DNA of 64,000 nt from Pseudomonas sp. DNDY-54. Lineage in GTDB: Bacteria; Pseudomonadota; Gammaproteobacteria; Pseudomonadales; Pseudomonadaceae. Made by a program: the position numbers and the translations under genes. Below, in pieces: positions 16,464 to 24,904 of this stretch. Position 1 is the first letter of the stretch, and each line of letters opens with the position of its first letter. Where the stretch lies: the NCBI RefSeq assembly GCF_019880365.1, contig NZ_CP082271.1, forward strand, positions 1,426,001-1,490,000, in the 5' to 3' direction. A model generated the notes under the pieces. The model was not told the DNA's origin. It made no database searches and was given only the letters and a program-made list of their open reading frames with translations.

Positions 16464-17270
16464 TTATCGGTCTCGTTCGATCCAATCGTAGCGTATCGCA
16501 ACCCGAACCTTGAGTGGCGCGCCGACTACCGCCGCTCGGCGTTCGGCGCTCGCGCGCCACCCGTGCGGCGTCATGGCGAGCAGATCGGCGCGGGCTTCGG
16601 CGCTGCCGAGCTCCAATTCATAGTCGAGCGTTTCGCTGTGGGCGAGGTGCATGCCAGCAGGTATCAGTGACAGGTGCTTTTCGTCATCGTAGTCACGTAC
16701 TTCGTCATACAGCAGGCCGCGCAGTTCCCACAAGTGATCGCGGGTCGGGCCCATACGCAGCAGGCCGCCGCCGGGAGCGAGAATGCGGCGGGCTTCGTTC
16801 CAATCCAGCGGGCTGAACACGCTGGCGAGCAGATCGCAGCTGGCATCGGCCAGCGGCACTCGCGCCATGCTTGCCACCAGCCACTTCAGCTGAGGGGCTC
16901 GTTTGCACGCGCGCTTGACCGCCTCGCGGGAGATATCCAGCGCATAACCTTCCGCAGCCGGCAGGGCCTCTGCGATTTGGGCGGTGTAATAACCCTCGCC
17001 GCAACCGATATCAACCCAGTGCTTCGGCAAGCGCTCAGCCGCCAGCTGCGCCAGCCGCGTGGCTAACGGCGCGTAATGACCACCGTCGAGAAAACGCCGG
17101 CGTGCCTCCACCATGGCTTGGTTGTCGCCGGGGTCACGGCTGTTCTTGTGCTGCACCGGGAGCAGGTTCAGATAACCCTGGCGCGCGCGGTCGAAACGGT
17201 GGTTGGCCGGGCAGGCCACACCGTTGTCGAGCGTACTCAACGGCGCCTGGCAGATCGGACAGATCAGCAT
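16464..17270 (-). CDS. rlmA: 23S rRNA guanine-N1 methyltransferase, RlmA type
   Basis: 268 residues. The N-terminal zinc finger has CPICQ, a later Cys and NHRFD (residues 4-26), as in RlmA, which methylates a guanine in helix 35 of 23S rRNA (G745 in E. coli). The SAM motif is WVDIGCGEGYYT (about 85-96). The later block VFSPLDWNEARRILAPGG and the exit wording MGPTRDHLWELR fit the same family. ATG 17270 places the finger at the N terminus and overlaps the end of dapE by seven bases, so translation is probably coupled; the longer open frame to 17540 is only dapE in another frame. Confidence 0.88.
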   Translation of the reverse strand: MLICPICQAPLSTLDNGVACPANHRFDRARQGYLNLLPVQHKNSRDPGDNQAMVEARRRFLDGGHYAPLATRLAQLAAERLPKHWVDIGCGEGYYTAQIAEALPAAEGYALDISREAVKRACKRAPQLKWLVASMARVPLADASCDLLASVFSPLDWNEARRILAPGGGLLRMGPTRDHLWELRGLLYDEVRDYDDEKHLSLIPAGMHLAHSETLDYELELGSAEARADLLAMTPHGWRASAERRAAVVGAPLKVRVAIRYDWIERDR

Positions 17271-18412
17271 GCGAGCAGGTTGACCAGGGACTGGTAGTAG
17301 ATCTCGGTCAATAGATCGAGATCGCTCGCAAGAATGTGCTCGTCGACCTGGTGAATCGTGGCATTGACCGGGCCGAGTTCGACCACCTGAGTACCAAGGG
17401 TCGCGATGAAGCGACCATCGGAGGTGCCACCGCTGGTGGATGGCGTGGTTTCGCGACCGGTTACGCTGCGGATCGCCCTGGCGACACCGTCGAGCAGGTC
17501 GCCCGGTTCGGTGAGAAAGGGCAGGCCCGACAGAGCCCACTCGACGTTCCAGTCCAGACCATGCTTGTCGAGAATCGCCGCGGTGCGCTGCTGCAGCCCC
17601 TCAACCGTGGACTCGGTGGAAAAACGGAAGTTGAACACCGCTTCCAGCGTGCCGGGAATGACATTGGTGGCGCCGGTGCCAGCGTTGAGGTTGGAAATCT
17701 GGAAACTGGTCGGCGGGAAAAACGCGTTGCCATCGTCCCAATGTTCGGCAGCCATCTCGGCCAGTGCCGGCGCGGCCAGGTGGATCGGGTTCTTCGCCAG
17801 ATGTGGATAGGCCACGTGGCCTTGTTGGCCACGTACGGTCAGGGTGCCGCCGAGTGAGCCGCGGCGGCCGTTCTTCACCACGTCGCCCACCAGGGTGGTG
17901 CTTGAGGGTTCGCCGACGATGCACCAGTCCAGCCGCTGGCCACGCTCACGCAGACGCTCGACCACTGCTTTGGTGCCGTGGTGCGCAGGGCCTTCTTCGT
18001 CGCTGGTAATCAAAAAGGCGATCTGTCCCTTGTGATTGGGGTAGTCCGCTGTGAAACGTTCCACGGCGACAATCATCGATGCGAGGCTGCCTTTCATGTC
18101 CGCCGCGCCACGGCCATGAAGCATGCCGTGCTCGTCAATGCGCGCCGCAAATGGCGGGTTCTGCCATGCGTGCAATGGACCGGTGGGCACCACATCGGTG
18201 TGCCCGGCAAAGCACAGCACCGGGCCTTCGTTGCCGCGAATTGCCCAGAAGTTCTCGACGTCCTCGATGTGCATCGGCTCGATGGCAAAGCCGCAGGCGG
18301 CGAGCCGTTCGCTCATCAGTTGCTGGCAGCCCTCGTCCAGTGGCGTCACCGATGGACGATTGATCAGCTCGCAGGCGAGTTCGAGGGTGGGCGAGAGGGC
18401 GGCGGCAGTCAT
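17264..18412 (-). CDS. dapE: Succinyl-diaminopimelate desuccinylase
   Basis: 382 residues from ATG 18412 (GTG 18415 is one codon earlier). The M20 metallopeptidase fold has zinc ligands in CFAGHTDVVPTGP and GRGAADMKG, the catalytic Glu pair in TSDEEGPA, and a late TSGGTSDGRF with the His of VNATIHQVDE. It removes succinate from N-succinyl-LL-diaminopimelate, giving LL-DAP for lysine and peptidoglycan. dapC, dapD and dapA are also in this window but in separate units. rlmA begins inside its last codons. Confidence 0.95.
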   Translation of the reverse strand: MTAAALSPTLELACELINRPSVTPLDEGCQQLMSERLAACGFAIEPMHIEDVENFWAIRGNEGPVLCFAGHTDVVPTGPLHAWQNPPFAARIDEHGMLHGRGAADMKGSLASMIVAVERFTADYPNHKGQIAFLITSDEEGPAHHGTKAVVERLRERGQRLDWCIVGEPSSTTLVGDVVKNGRRGSLGGTLTVRGQQGHVAYPHLAKNPIHLAAPALAEMAAEHWDDGNAFFPPTSFQISNLNAGTGATNVIPGTLEAVFNFRFSTESTVEGLQQRTAAILDKHGLDWNVEWALSGLPFLTEPGDLLDGVARAIRSVTGRETTPSTSGGTSDGRFIATLGTQVVELGPVNATIHQVDEHILASDLDLLTEIYYQSLVNLLAC

Positions 18413-18594
18413 CACGGCTCCGAGGCAGGCGAGGAAAGGGGCGCCATATTAAAGCAAAAAGCTGTTGCGACCGGGGTTGGCGATGCCTGACCCATAGGGC
18501 GAATGCAGCACGGCCTCGTCGCGGGTGTCGGATTCATCGACAACCTAAGGTACAGACACGCTGGCAAGCCCTGTGTCGGCAAGAACGAAGGTCT

Positions 18595-18600
18595 TATAAT
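18595..18600 (+). promoter_or_regulatory. -10 element of tcdA
   Basis: A consensus TATAAT lies 26 bases before the tcdA ATG. The -35 region at the expected distance (TGTGTC, 18572-18577) is poor. The 214-base gap between dapE and tcdA otherwise shows nothing I can name. Confidence 0.45.
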
Positions 18601-18626
18601 CGAGCGACTTTTACTGGGGTTTCGAC

Positions 18627-19433
18627 ATGTCTATCGACGATCAGCGTTTCGGCGGTATTGCGCGCCTGTACGGCACCGCCGGTCTCGAGCGGCTCGCGGC
18701 AGCGCATGTGGCGGTCGTAGGAATAGGCGGGGTCGGATCGTGGGCGGCCGAGGCATTAGCGCGAAGCGGGGTCGGCGAGATCAGCCTGTTTGATCTGGAT
18801 GACGTTTGCATCACCAACACCAATCGGCAGGTCCATGCGCTGGAAGGCGCGGTGGGCAAGCCGAAGGTGGACGAGATGGCGGCGCGGCTCAAGGCGATCA
18901 ATCCGAACTGTGTGGTGCATGCGATTGCTGACTTCGTCACCCGAGAGACCATGGCGGAGTACATCACCGAACACATGGATTGCGTCATCGACTGCATCGA
19001 CAGTGTGCCGGCAAAGGCTGCGCTAATCGCCTGGTGCAAGCGGCGCAAGATCCAGATCATCGCCACCGGCGGCGCCGGCGGGCAGGTGGACCCGACGCAG
19101 ATCCAAGTTGCCGATCTGAACAAGACCTTCAACGATCCGCTGGCGGCGAAGGTGCGCTCATTACTGCGGCGCGAGTACAACTTCTCCCGAACGCCGGGGC
19201 GGACCTACAGCGTGCCTTGCGTGTTTTCTACCGAGCAACTGCGATATCCGAAGCCGGACGGCGGTGTCTGTCAGAGCAAAAGCTTTGTTGGCGAAGGTGT
19301 GAAGCTCGACTGCGCCGGAGGATTTGGCGCCGCGATGATGGTCACCGGAAGCTTTGGTCTGGTTGCAGCGGCGCGCGCGGTCGACAAGCTGGTCGCCGGG
19401 GCTAGACGACCGGCGGAGCGCGCGCGGGGCTGA
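18627..19433 (+). CDS. tcdA: tRNA threonylcarbamoyladenosine dehydratase
   Basis: 268 residues of the E1/MoeB-ThiF fold. The nucleotide-binding GIGGVGSWAAEAL lies near 31-43, DLDDVCITNTNRQ follows the second strand, and the C-terminal half has conserved Cys residues (VPCVFS, GVCQSKS). TcdA (CsdL) uses ATP to cyclise t6A to ct6A at position 37 of ANN-decoding tRNAs. It converges on csdE, whose product with CsdA supplies sulfur relay to TcdA in E. coli. The two stops are separated by 17 bases, so the module is assembled as two convergent units. Confidence 0.93.
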   Translation: MSIDDQRFGGIARLYGTAGLERLAAAHVAVVGIGGVGSWAAEALARSGVGEISLFDLDDVCITNTNRQVHALEGAVGKPKVDEMAARLKAINPNCVVHAIADFVTRETMAEYITEHMDCVIDCIDSVPAKAALIAWCKRRKIQIIATGGAGGQVDPTQIQVADLNKTFNDPLAAKVRSLLRREYNFSRTPGRTYSVPCVFSTEQLRYPKPDGGVCQSKSFVGEGVKLDCAGGFGAAMMVTGSFGLVAAARAVDKLVAGARRPAERARG

Positions 19434-19450
19434 CCGCCTCCGAGCGTCGG

Positions 19451-19885
19451 CTATTGAACGTTGGCGTTTGATCGGCTGGAGCTTGCCAATGCTCGCATTC
19501 GCTGCAGCACGGCGTTCATTCCATTGGCACGGGACGGTGAGAGTTGCCGAGCCAACCCGAGCTGGCCGAACCAGTCCGCGACGTCCAGCCGCTGCAGCTC
19601 GTCCGCTCCCAAACCATTGACGCGTACCAGCAAGACTGCGAGCAAACCGCGCAGAAGCCGCGCCTCGCTGGTGCCGTGGAAGTGCCAATGCAGGCCGCGT
19701 CGCTCGCCAACCAGCCAGAGCCTGCTGTCGCAACCGGCCACCAGGTTATCGTCAGTGCGCTCTGTGTCGTCGAGCGGCTCGAGACGATCGCCTTGCTGCA
19801 TCAACAGGCGCGCACGCTGTTCCCATCCCGCCGCCTGCTGGAAGGTTTCCAGTGTTTCGCTCGCCGCAGCGGGGAGTTCGCTCAT
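19451..19885 (-). CDS. csdE: Cysteine desulfuration protein, SufE/CsdE family
   Basis: 144 residues. The SufE fold has the sulfur-accepting Cys in NLVAGCDSRLW (about residue 52) and the SEARLLRGLLAVL helix. It accepts persulfide sulfur from CsdA and passes it on. It starts inside the last codon of csdA (four-base overlap) and converges on tcdA, which supports the name csdE over sufE, since no suf genes are nearby. The end is Ser/Asn-rich and a little longer than usual. Confidence 0.9.
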   Translation of the reverse strand: MSELPAAASETLETFQQAAGWEQRARLLMQQGDRLEPLDDTERTDDNLVAGCDSRLWLVGERRGLHWHFHGTSEARLLRGLLAVLLVRVNGLGADELQRLDVADWFGQLGLARQLSPSRANGMNAVLQRMRALASSSRSNANVQ

Positions 19886-21084
19886 CGGAGCAATTCCAAC
19901 GCCTGATCCAGCGCGTTGAAGAACCGCTCCAGATCGGTGCCGTCGTTATACAGCCCAAGGGACACGCGAATGGCGCCCTCGACACCGAGCGCTTTCATCA
20001 GGGGTTGCGCGCAGTGTGTTCCGCTGCGTATGGCGATACCTTGCTCAGTGAGCAGGTGTGCCAGGTCCCCATGATGGACACCGTCGATCGTGAAGCTGGC
20101 CAGCGCCAGCCGCGGCTCGCCGAGCAGGTGTACACCGTCGCGTTCGCAAAGGCCTGAAAGCAGCTTCACGTGCAGGGCCTGCTCGTGATTGTTCACCGCG
20201 GCAGCATCCAGTCGCGACAGATAATCCAGTGTCGCCCCGAGGCCGATGACAGCACCGATGGGCGGCGTGCCGGCTTCGAAACCCAACGGTGCTGCATGAA
20301 ATTCGGCATGGTGAAAATCAGCGATACGGACCATCTCGCCGCCGAATTGCCAGTGCTTGAGCTTGAGTAAGGATTCGCCCCGGCCATAAAGCGCCCCAAC
20401 GCCTTCCGGCCCGTAAAGCTTGTGGCTGGACAGCACATAGAAGTCGCAGGCCAGCGCCTGCATGTCGTGCCGTCCATGTACTACGCCTTGAGCCCCGTCG
20501 ACGACTGTCAGTGCGCCCTGGGCCTTGGCCAGCGGCAGTAACTCTGCCAGCGGCTGCCAGGCACCCAGCACGTTGGAGAGCTGGCTGACCGCCAGCAAAC
20601 GGGTCCGAGGGCCGATCAGGCTCGCAGCGATCTCTGTGTCGATCATGCCCCGGGCATCCAGCGGTAACACCAGCAGCTTGGCATTGCGCCGCTTCGCGAG
20701 TTGCTGCCAAGGCAGGAGATTGGCGTGATGCTCCAGCGCACTGACGACGATCTCGTCATCGGCCTCGATCAGCGGCTCGAGACCATAGGCGAGCAGGTTC
20801 AGCGCTTCGGTGGCGCCGCGGGTGAAGACGATTTCGGTCGGGCTGGCCGCGTTGAGCCATCGCGCGACCTTGACCCGGGCATCTTCGAATGCACGGGTCG
20901 CGCGTTCAGCGGGCTGATGTTGGGCGCGGTGAACATTGGCGGTGCCGCAGGTGTAATAGCCGGTCAGCGCGTCGATCAACGCCTGAGGCTTCTGAGCGGT
21001 GGCGGCACTGTCGAGGTAGGTTTGGCCCTGGGCTTCGAGAATCGCCAGAGCCGGGAAGTCGGAACGCCAAGGAGACAAAAGCAT
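19882..21084 (-). CDS. csdA: Cysteine desulfurase, CsdA/SufS type
   Basis: 400 residues, PLP fold type I. The Schiff-base Lys is in YVLSSHKLYGPEG, the PLP-phosphate contacts are in FTRGATEALN and ALEHHANLLPW, and the active-site Cys is in SGTHCAQPLM (about 357). Group II architecture, with the short Cys loop, fits SufS/CsdA and not IscS. It takes sulfur from cysteine and gives it to CsdE. It lies about 80 bases downstream of dapD on the same strand and overlaps csdE. Confidence 0.93.
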   Translation of the reverse strand: MLLSPWRSDFPALAILEAQGQTYLDSAATAQKPQALIDALTGYYTCGTANVHRAQHQPAERATRAFEDARVKVARWLNAASPTEIVFTRGATEALNLLAYGLEPLIEADDEIVVSALEHHANLLPWQQLAKRRNAKLLVLPLDARGMIDTEIAASLIGPRTRLLAVSQLSNVLGAWQPLAELLPLAKAQGALTVVDGAQGVVHGRHDMQALACDFYVLSSHKLYGPEGVGALYGRGESLLKLKHWQFGGEMVRIADFHHAEFHAAPLGFEAGTPPIGAVIGLGATLDYLSRLDAAAVNNHEQALHVKLLSGLCERDGVHLLGEPRLALASFTIDGVHHGDLAHLLTEQGIAIRSGTHCAQPLMKALGVEGAIRVSLGLYNDGTDLERFFNALDQALELLR

Positions 21085-21162
21085 AGCGTTGGGCCTGAAG
21101 CTGGAGGCTGGCAGCCGGAGCGCGGCGCTGCTGCTGCCAGCGTCCGGCTGCCAGCCAAGCGG

Positions 21163-22197
21163 TCAGTTATGCGCGTGCAGCGCTTCGTTCAGCTCGATTG
21201 CGGATTTGTGCGTCTTGCATTCCACGGCGCCGTTCTGCGAGTTACGGCGAAACAGGAGGTCCGTCTGGCCGGCGAGATCGCGAGCCTTGACGACTTTAAC
21301 CAGCGCGCCTTGGTCATCAAGCAGGTTCACTTTGGTTCCGGCGGTGATGTACAGGCCGGCTTCCACGGTGTTGCGATCGCCGAGCGGTATGCCGATACCC
21401 GCATTGGCGCCGATCAGGCAGCCCTCGCCAACCGAGATGACGATGTTGCCGCCGCCGGACAGCGTGCCCATGGTCGAGCAGCCGCCGCCCAGATCCGAGC
21501 CCTTGCCGACGAACACGCCAGCCGACACACGGCCTTCGATCATGCCCGGGCCTTCGGTGCCCGCGTTGAAGTTGACGAACCCTTCATGCATGACCGTGGT
21601 GCCTTCTCCGACGTAAGCGCCGAGACGTATACGGGCGCTGTCAGCGATGCGCACGCCAGCCGGGACGACGTAGTCGGTCATCTTCGGGAACTTGTCGACA
21701 GAGAACACTTCCAGCAGATAGCCCTTCAGCCGCGCTTCCAGCTGACGCTCGGCCAGCTCCGCCAGGTCCACTGCGCCCTGATTGGTCCAGGCCACGTTGG
21801 GCAACAGCGGGAAGATGCCGGTCAGATTCAGGCCGTGCGGCTTGACCAGACGGTGTGAGAGCAGGTGCAGCTTGAGGTAGGCCTCGGGGGTGGAGGTCAG
21901 CGGCGCATCTTCAGCGAGCAATGTGACCACTAAGGGGCGCTGGCTCTCAGCCAGACGGGTCAGCAATGCATGCTGAGCAGTGTCGAGCGGCTTGATAGTG
22001 TCGGCCAGTTGGGCCGCCTGGGTAGTGCTGATGGTGATCGCCTGGTTGCCGCCTTCATAGCTGAGCAGCGGCGCAATAGCGGCGACCATCTCGCCCGGCG
22101 GATTCAGCAGCGGTTGGGCGTAGAACACTTCAAGCCAATTACCCTGGCGGTTTTGTGTGCCAACGCCGAAGGCCAGGCTGAATAGAGAGTTGCTCAT
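21163..22197 (-). CDS. dapD: 2,3,4,5-tetrahydropyridine-2,6-dicarboxylate N-succinyltransferase
   Basis: 344 residues, the long Pseudomonas/actinobacterial type of DapD. An N-terminal alpha/beta region of about 170 residues is followed by a left-handed beta-helix with hexapeptide turns (VRIADSARIRLGAYVGEGTT, GVFVGKGSDLGGG, IGANAGIGIPLGD). It succinylates tetrahydrodipicolinate using succinyl-CoA, the step before DapC. It acts as a trimer in the cytoplasm. It starts 45 bases downstream of the ArsC-like gene on the same strand and may be transcribed with it. Confidence 0.95.
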   Translation of the reverse strand: MSNSLFSLAFGVGTQNRQGNWLEVFYAQPLLNPPGEMVAAIAPLLSYEGGNQAITISTTQAAQLADTIKPLDTAQHALLTRLAESQRPLVVTLLAEDAPLTSTPEAYLKLHLLSHRLVKPHGLNLTGIFPLLPNVAWTNQGAVDLAELAERQLEARLKGYLLEVFSVDKFPKMTDYVVPAGVRIADSARIRLGAYVGEGTTVMHEGFVNFNAGTEGPGMIEGRVSAGVFVGKGSDLGGGCSTMGTLSGGGNIVISVGEGCLIGANAGIGIPLGDRNTVEAGLYITAGTKVNLLDDQGALVKVVKARDLAGQTDLLFRRNSQNGAVECKTHKSAIELNEALHAHN

Positions 22198-22241
22198 AGG
22201 AATTCCTTCTTATCGATCCCGCTCGTCATGGCGAGTGGGTG

Positions 22242-22613
22242 TCAGTTCTTGGCTGCCAGCTCGGCAGCGTAGATGTCCGGCTTGAAGCCGATCAGCGTCT
22301 TATCACCCAAATCCAATACCGGGCGTTTGATCATCGACGGCTGGGCCAACATGAGCTCGATGGCCTTGGCCTGATCGAGATTGGCCTTCTGCGCGTCGTC
22401 TAGCTTGCGGAACGTGGTGCCTGCACGGTTGAGCACCATTTGCCAGCCATGTTCGTTGCACCAGGCTTCCAGATGGGCGCGGTCGATCCCGGCGTTCTTA
22501 TAGTCATGGAAGTCATAGCTTAGCCCTTGTTGGTCGAGCCAAGTCCGGGCCTTTTTCATCGTGTCGCACGCCTTGATGCCGTACAGGCAGCGTCCTTTGC
22601 GTTGATCGGACAT
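22242..22613 (-). CDS. ArsC/Spx-family reductase (YffB-like)
   Basis: 123 residues of the arsenate reductase/Spx thioredoxin-like fold. The active-site segment is YGIKACDTMKKA, with a single Cys (about residue 14), and the later IKRPVLDLGDKTLIGF includes the cis-Pro loop. The CDT wording is that of YffB proteins, which sit beside dap genes in many bacteria and are not proven arsenate reductases. The true ArsC-like sequence is the gene at 32716. A link to glutathione-dependent reduction is inferred from the fold only. Confidence 0.88.
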   Translation of the reverse strand: MSDQRKGRCLYGIKACDTMKKARTWLDQQGLSYDFHDYKNAGIDRAHLEAWCNEHGWQMVLNRAGTTFRKLDDAQKANLDQAKAIELMLAQPSMIKRPVLDLGDKTLIGFKPDIYAAELAAKN

Positions 22614-22744
22614 ATCAGCTCCGCTTCTCCGGCCAAACTGGGGCGCGGATTATGCCACGATGTAACGAAGCCTGCCGTCTGGGCGATTTTAGGACAGGTA
22701 TGTCGCGGTTCGCTTCGTAGTAGTGATGCCACGCCCGGACGACG

Positions 22745-23077
22745 CTACCCTGAAGCGCTATCGGCGTGGCTCAGCAGTTCTTCGATGGCTTGTGTGCTGG
22801 TGGGGCGTACCACTCGACCCAGTTCCTGTCCGTCACGCATCAAAATCAGCGTCGGCCAAAGCTTGACGCGAAAGGAACGCCCAAGAGGCCGCCCGGGGCC
22901 GTCCTCGATTTTCAGATGGCGAACGTCGCGATCTGCCATCGTTCTGTGCAGCAGCGGTTGCGCCGAGCGGCAATGGCCGCACCATGCTGTGCCGAATTCC
23001 AGAAGGGTATAACCGTCCAGGGCATCCACCTCGTCACGCGAGGGCGCGCTGGTGACGTAGGTTTCGTTCATGGGCAT
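22745..23077 (-). CDS. Thioredoxin-like protein
   Basis: 110 residues in the thioredoxin fold with active site WCGHC (about 32-36) and the cis-Pro loop LWPTLILMRDG. There is no signal peptide, so it is cytoplasmic. CGHC is more typical of disulfide isomerases than the CGPC of housekeeping thioredoxin, so a special reductase role is possible. It is 130 bases upstream of the ArsC-like gene on the same strand; whether they share a transcript is unclear. The start could be either Met of MPMNET. Confidence 0.85.
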   Translation of the reverse strand: MPMNETYVTSAPSRDEVDALDGYTLLEFGTAWCGHCRSAQPLLHRTMADRDVRHLKIEDGPGRPLGRSFRVKLWPTLILMRDGQELGRVVRPTSTQAIEELLSHADSASG

Positions 23078-23215
23078 CGCAGGGCTCCCGATTGTCGCTT
23101 TAAGGTGTGAGTCACGGCAGGAGCGGTCGGTTCAGCGCACACGAGTCAAAAGCTGCCCGACCTTTTTCGCGCTTCACGTTGTCCATTGATCACAATCGCA
23201 ATGACGAGGTCAGGT

Positions 23216-23461
23216 ATGGCACGCAAGCATTTCGAACACCATGAAGCCATTTCGTCAGCCGTTCCTACCGATGACGGCTTCGAGGCGGTGATTGCCGTGA
23301 AGCGCCGAGGTACGGACGATAACGCCCACGTTTTCAAAGTTGCCAACGGCCGGCATTACGATTTGGCATCCGAGGCCGACGTCGCGGCAGAGGCGGCCTT
23401 GACGAAGGTCCGAGAGGTCAGTGACAACGGTGAGCTAATCTGGGAAGAGAACGCAATCTGA
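23216..23461 (+). CDS. Small hypothetical protein
   Basis: 81 residues from ATG 23216 (MARKHFEHHEAISSAV), with GAGGT five bases upstream; in-frame starts at 23186 and 23201 are possible. The protein is small and acidic, with an alternating pattern suggesting a beta-sheet core (FEAVIAVKRRGTDDNAHVFKV). It has no Cys, membrane segment or signal. I do not recognise the family. It is followed after 11 bases by another tiny gene on the same strand, and the pair appears to be a unit. Confidence 0.6.
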   Translation: MARKHFEHHEAISSAVPTDDGFEAVIAVKRRGTDDNAHVFKVANGRHYDLASEADVAAEAALTKVREVSDNGELIWEENAI

Positions 23462-23472
23462 CGGAGGACGCC

Positions 23473-23619
23473 ATGAACGAGCCCGAAAAGCCGGACCTGG
23501 ATGAGCACGACAAGCGTGACGACACCACCTCAGCAGATATTCCGGAGCACATGAAACCAGAGAATCTGGAAAAACTGCGCGACTACGGCAAGGACATGAT
23601 CCCACCGGGTGTCGCCTGA
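23473..23619 (+). CDS. Very small hydrophilic protein (48 residues)
   Basis: The frame runs from ATG 23473 to TGA 23619 with GGAGGA eight bases upstream. The product starts MNEPEKPDLDEHDKRDD, is strongly charged and ends KLRDYGKDMIPPGVA. It looks intrinsically disordered in its first half. The strong ribosome-binding site and the 11-base gap after the 81-residue gene support it as real. I do not recognise a family, and no function is assigned. Confidence 0.6.
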   Translation: MNEPEKPDLDEHDKRDDTTSADIPEHMKPENLEKLRDYGKDMIPPGVA

Positions 23620-23655
23620 CCTGGAGGCCGGACGCCACGGCGTCCGGCTCCCACA

Positions 23656-24852
23656 TCACAACCGGGCGATGAAGGCGCGAATCCGCTCGGCAGCTTCGAT
23701 GCAATCGTTCAGGGGTGCGACCAGCGCCATGCGCACTCGCCCTGTACCGGGGCTAATGGCATCCACCTCACGCGACAGATAAGAGCCTGGCACCACGGTG
23801 ACATGCTCCCGGTCATACAGCTCTCGGGTAAATTGCTGATCGTCGATGGGGGTTTTCGGCCATAGGTAAAAGCCGCCATCAGGGCGTTGCACATCCATTA
23901 CTGGCGCGAGGATGTCCAGTACCGCGTCGAATTTTTCGCGGTACAGCTGACGGTTGGCCTGTACATGCGCTTCGTCGTTCCACGCCGCAATGCTAGCCAA
24001 CTGCGTTTGCACAGGCATGGCACAGCCGTGGTAAGTGCGGTAGAGCAAAAAAGCCTTGAGGATGTCCGCGTCGCCTGCGACAAATCCGGAGCGCAGCCCC
24101 GGCAGGTTCGAGCGTTTGGACAGGCTGTGGAACACGACGCAACGTTTGAAATCTCCACGACCCAGCGCCGCGCACGCTGTGAGCAGCCCGGCTGGCGGAC
24201 TCGCTTCATCGAAATAGAGCTCGCTGTAGCACTCATCTGCCGCGATGACGAAATCATGCTCATCGGCGAGTGCGATCAGCTTTTTGAGCGTGTCGAGCGG
24301 CACCAGCGCACCGGTGGGGTTTCCTGGCGAGCAGAGGAAGAGAATCTGGGTGCGTTGCCAGGTCTCGGCCGGAACCGCATCGAAATCCGGATTGAAGCCG
24401 TTTTCGACGGTGCAGGGCAGATAGTGCGGCGTGGCGCCGGCCAGAAGTGTCGCGCCCTCGTAGATCTGATAGAACGGATTTGGACTGATCACCAGCGCGT
24501 CAGCGCTGCGGTTGACCACGGCCTGGGTGAACGCGAACAGGGCTTCACGGGTGCCGTTGACTGGAAGCACATGACGCGCCGGATCGAGGCTGCCGGTGTT
24601 GACGCTGAAGCGGCGCTCGCACCAGCCGGCAATCGATTCACGCAGCGCGGGGATTCCGAGCGTAGACGGGTATACCGAGAGTTGATCGAGGTTGGCCGCC
24701 AACGCCTGAGCGACAAAATCAGGTGAGGGATGCTTGGGTTCGCCGATCGAGAGGGCGATTGGGCGTTTGTCGGCAGGCGGTTGTGTACCGGCGAGCAGGG
24801 CGCGGAGTTTCTCGAACGGGTAGGGCTGAAGCAGCGAAAGGTCTTTATTCAT
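23656..24852 (-). CDS. dapC: Succinyldiaminopimelate aminotransferase
   Basis: 398 residues, class I PLP aminotransferase. The PLP Lys is in VFHSLSKRSNLPGLRSGF (about 238), with PLP contacts in NGTREALF, FLCSPGNPTGA and AADECYSELYF. The wording MNKDLSLLQPYPFEKLRALL at the start is that of DapC. ATG 24852 gives this N terminus; the frame extends to 24942 without homology. It converts N-succinyl-2-amino-6-oxopimelate and glutamate to N-succinyl-LL-DAP, between DapD and DapE. In other Pseudomonas glnD is next to it; here its upstream neighbour is a COG3650 lipoprotein. Confidence 0.93.
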   Translation of the reverse strand: MNKDLSLLQPYPFEKLRALLAGTQPPADKRPIALSIGEPKHPSPDFVAQALAANLDQLSVYPSTLGIPALRESIAGWCERRFSVNTGSLDPARHVLPVNGTREALFAFTQAVVNRSADALVISPNPFYQIYEGATLLAGATPHYLPCTVENGFNPDFDAVPAETWQRTQILFLCSPGNPTGALVPLDTLKKLIALADEHDFVIAADECYSELYFDEASPPAGLLTACAALGRGDFKRCVVFHSLSKRSNLPGLRSGFVAGDADILKAFLLYRTYHGCAMPVQTQLASIAAWNDEAHVQANRQLYREKFDAVLDILAPVMDVQRPDGGFYLWPKTPIDDQQFTRELYDREHVTVVPGSYLSREVDAISPGTGRVRMALVAPLNDCIEAAERIRAFIARL

Positions 24853-24904
24853 GTTCAGTGTCTTCGAAACATTGGGAAGCGCGCCGGAACGCGGTTCGTG
24901 AGAT

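Noticed and set aside
15903..16670. 255-codon plus-strand frame starting in the cold-shock terminator
   Set aside because: It begins inside the terminator stem region and runs antisense to the hypothetical gene at 15960 and to rlmA.
20701..21858. 385-codon plus-strand frame
   Set aside because: It is opposite csdA and dapD, both clear genes with full motifs; high GC content keeps the antisense frame open.
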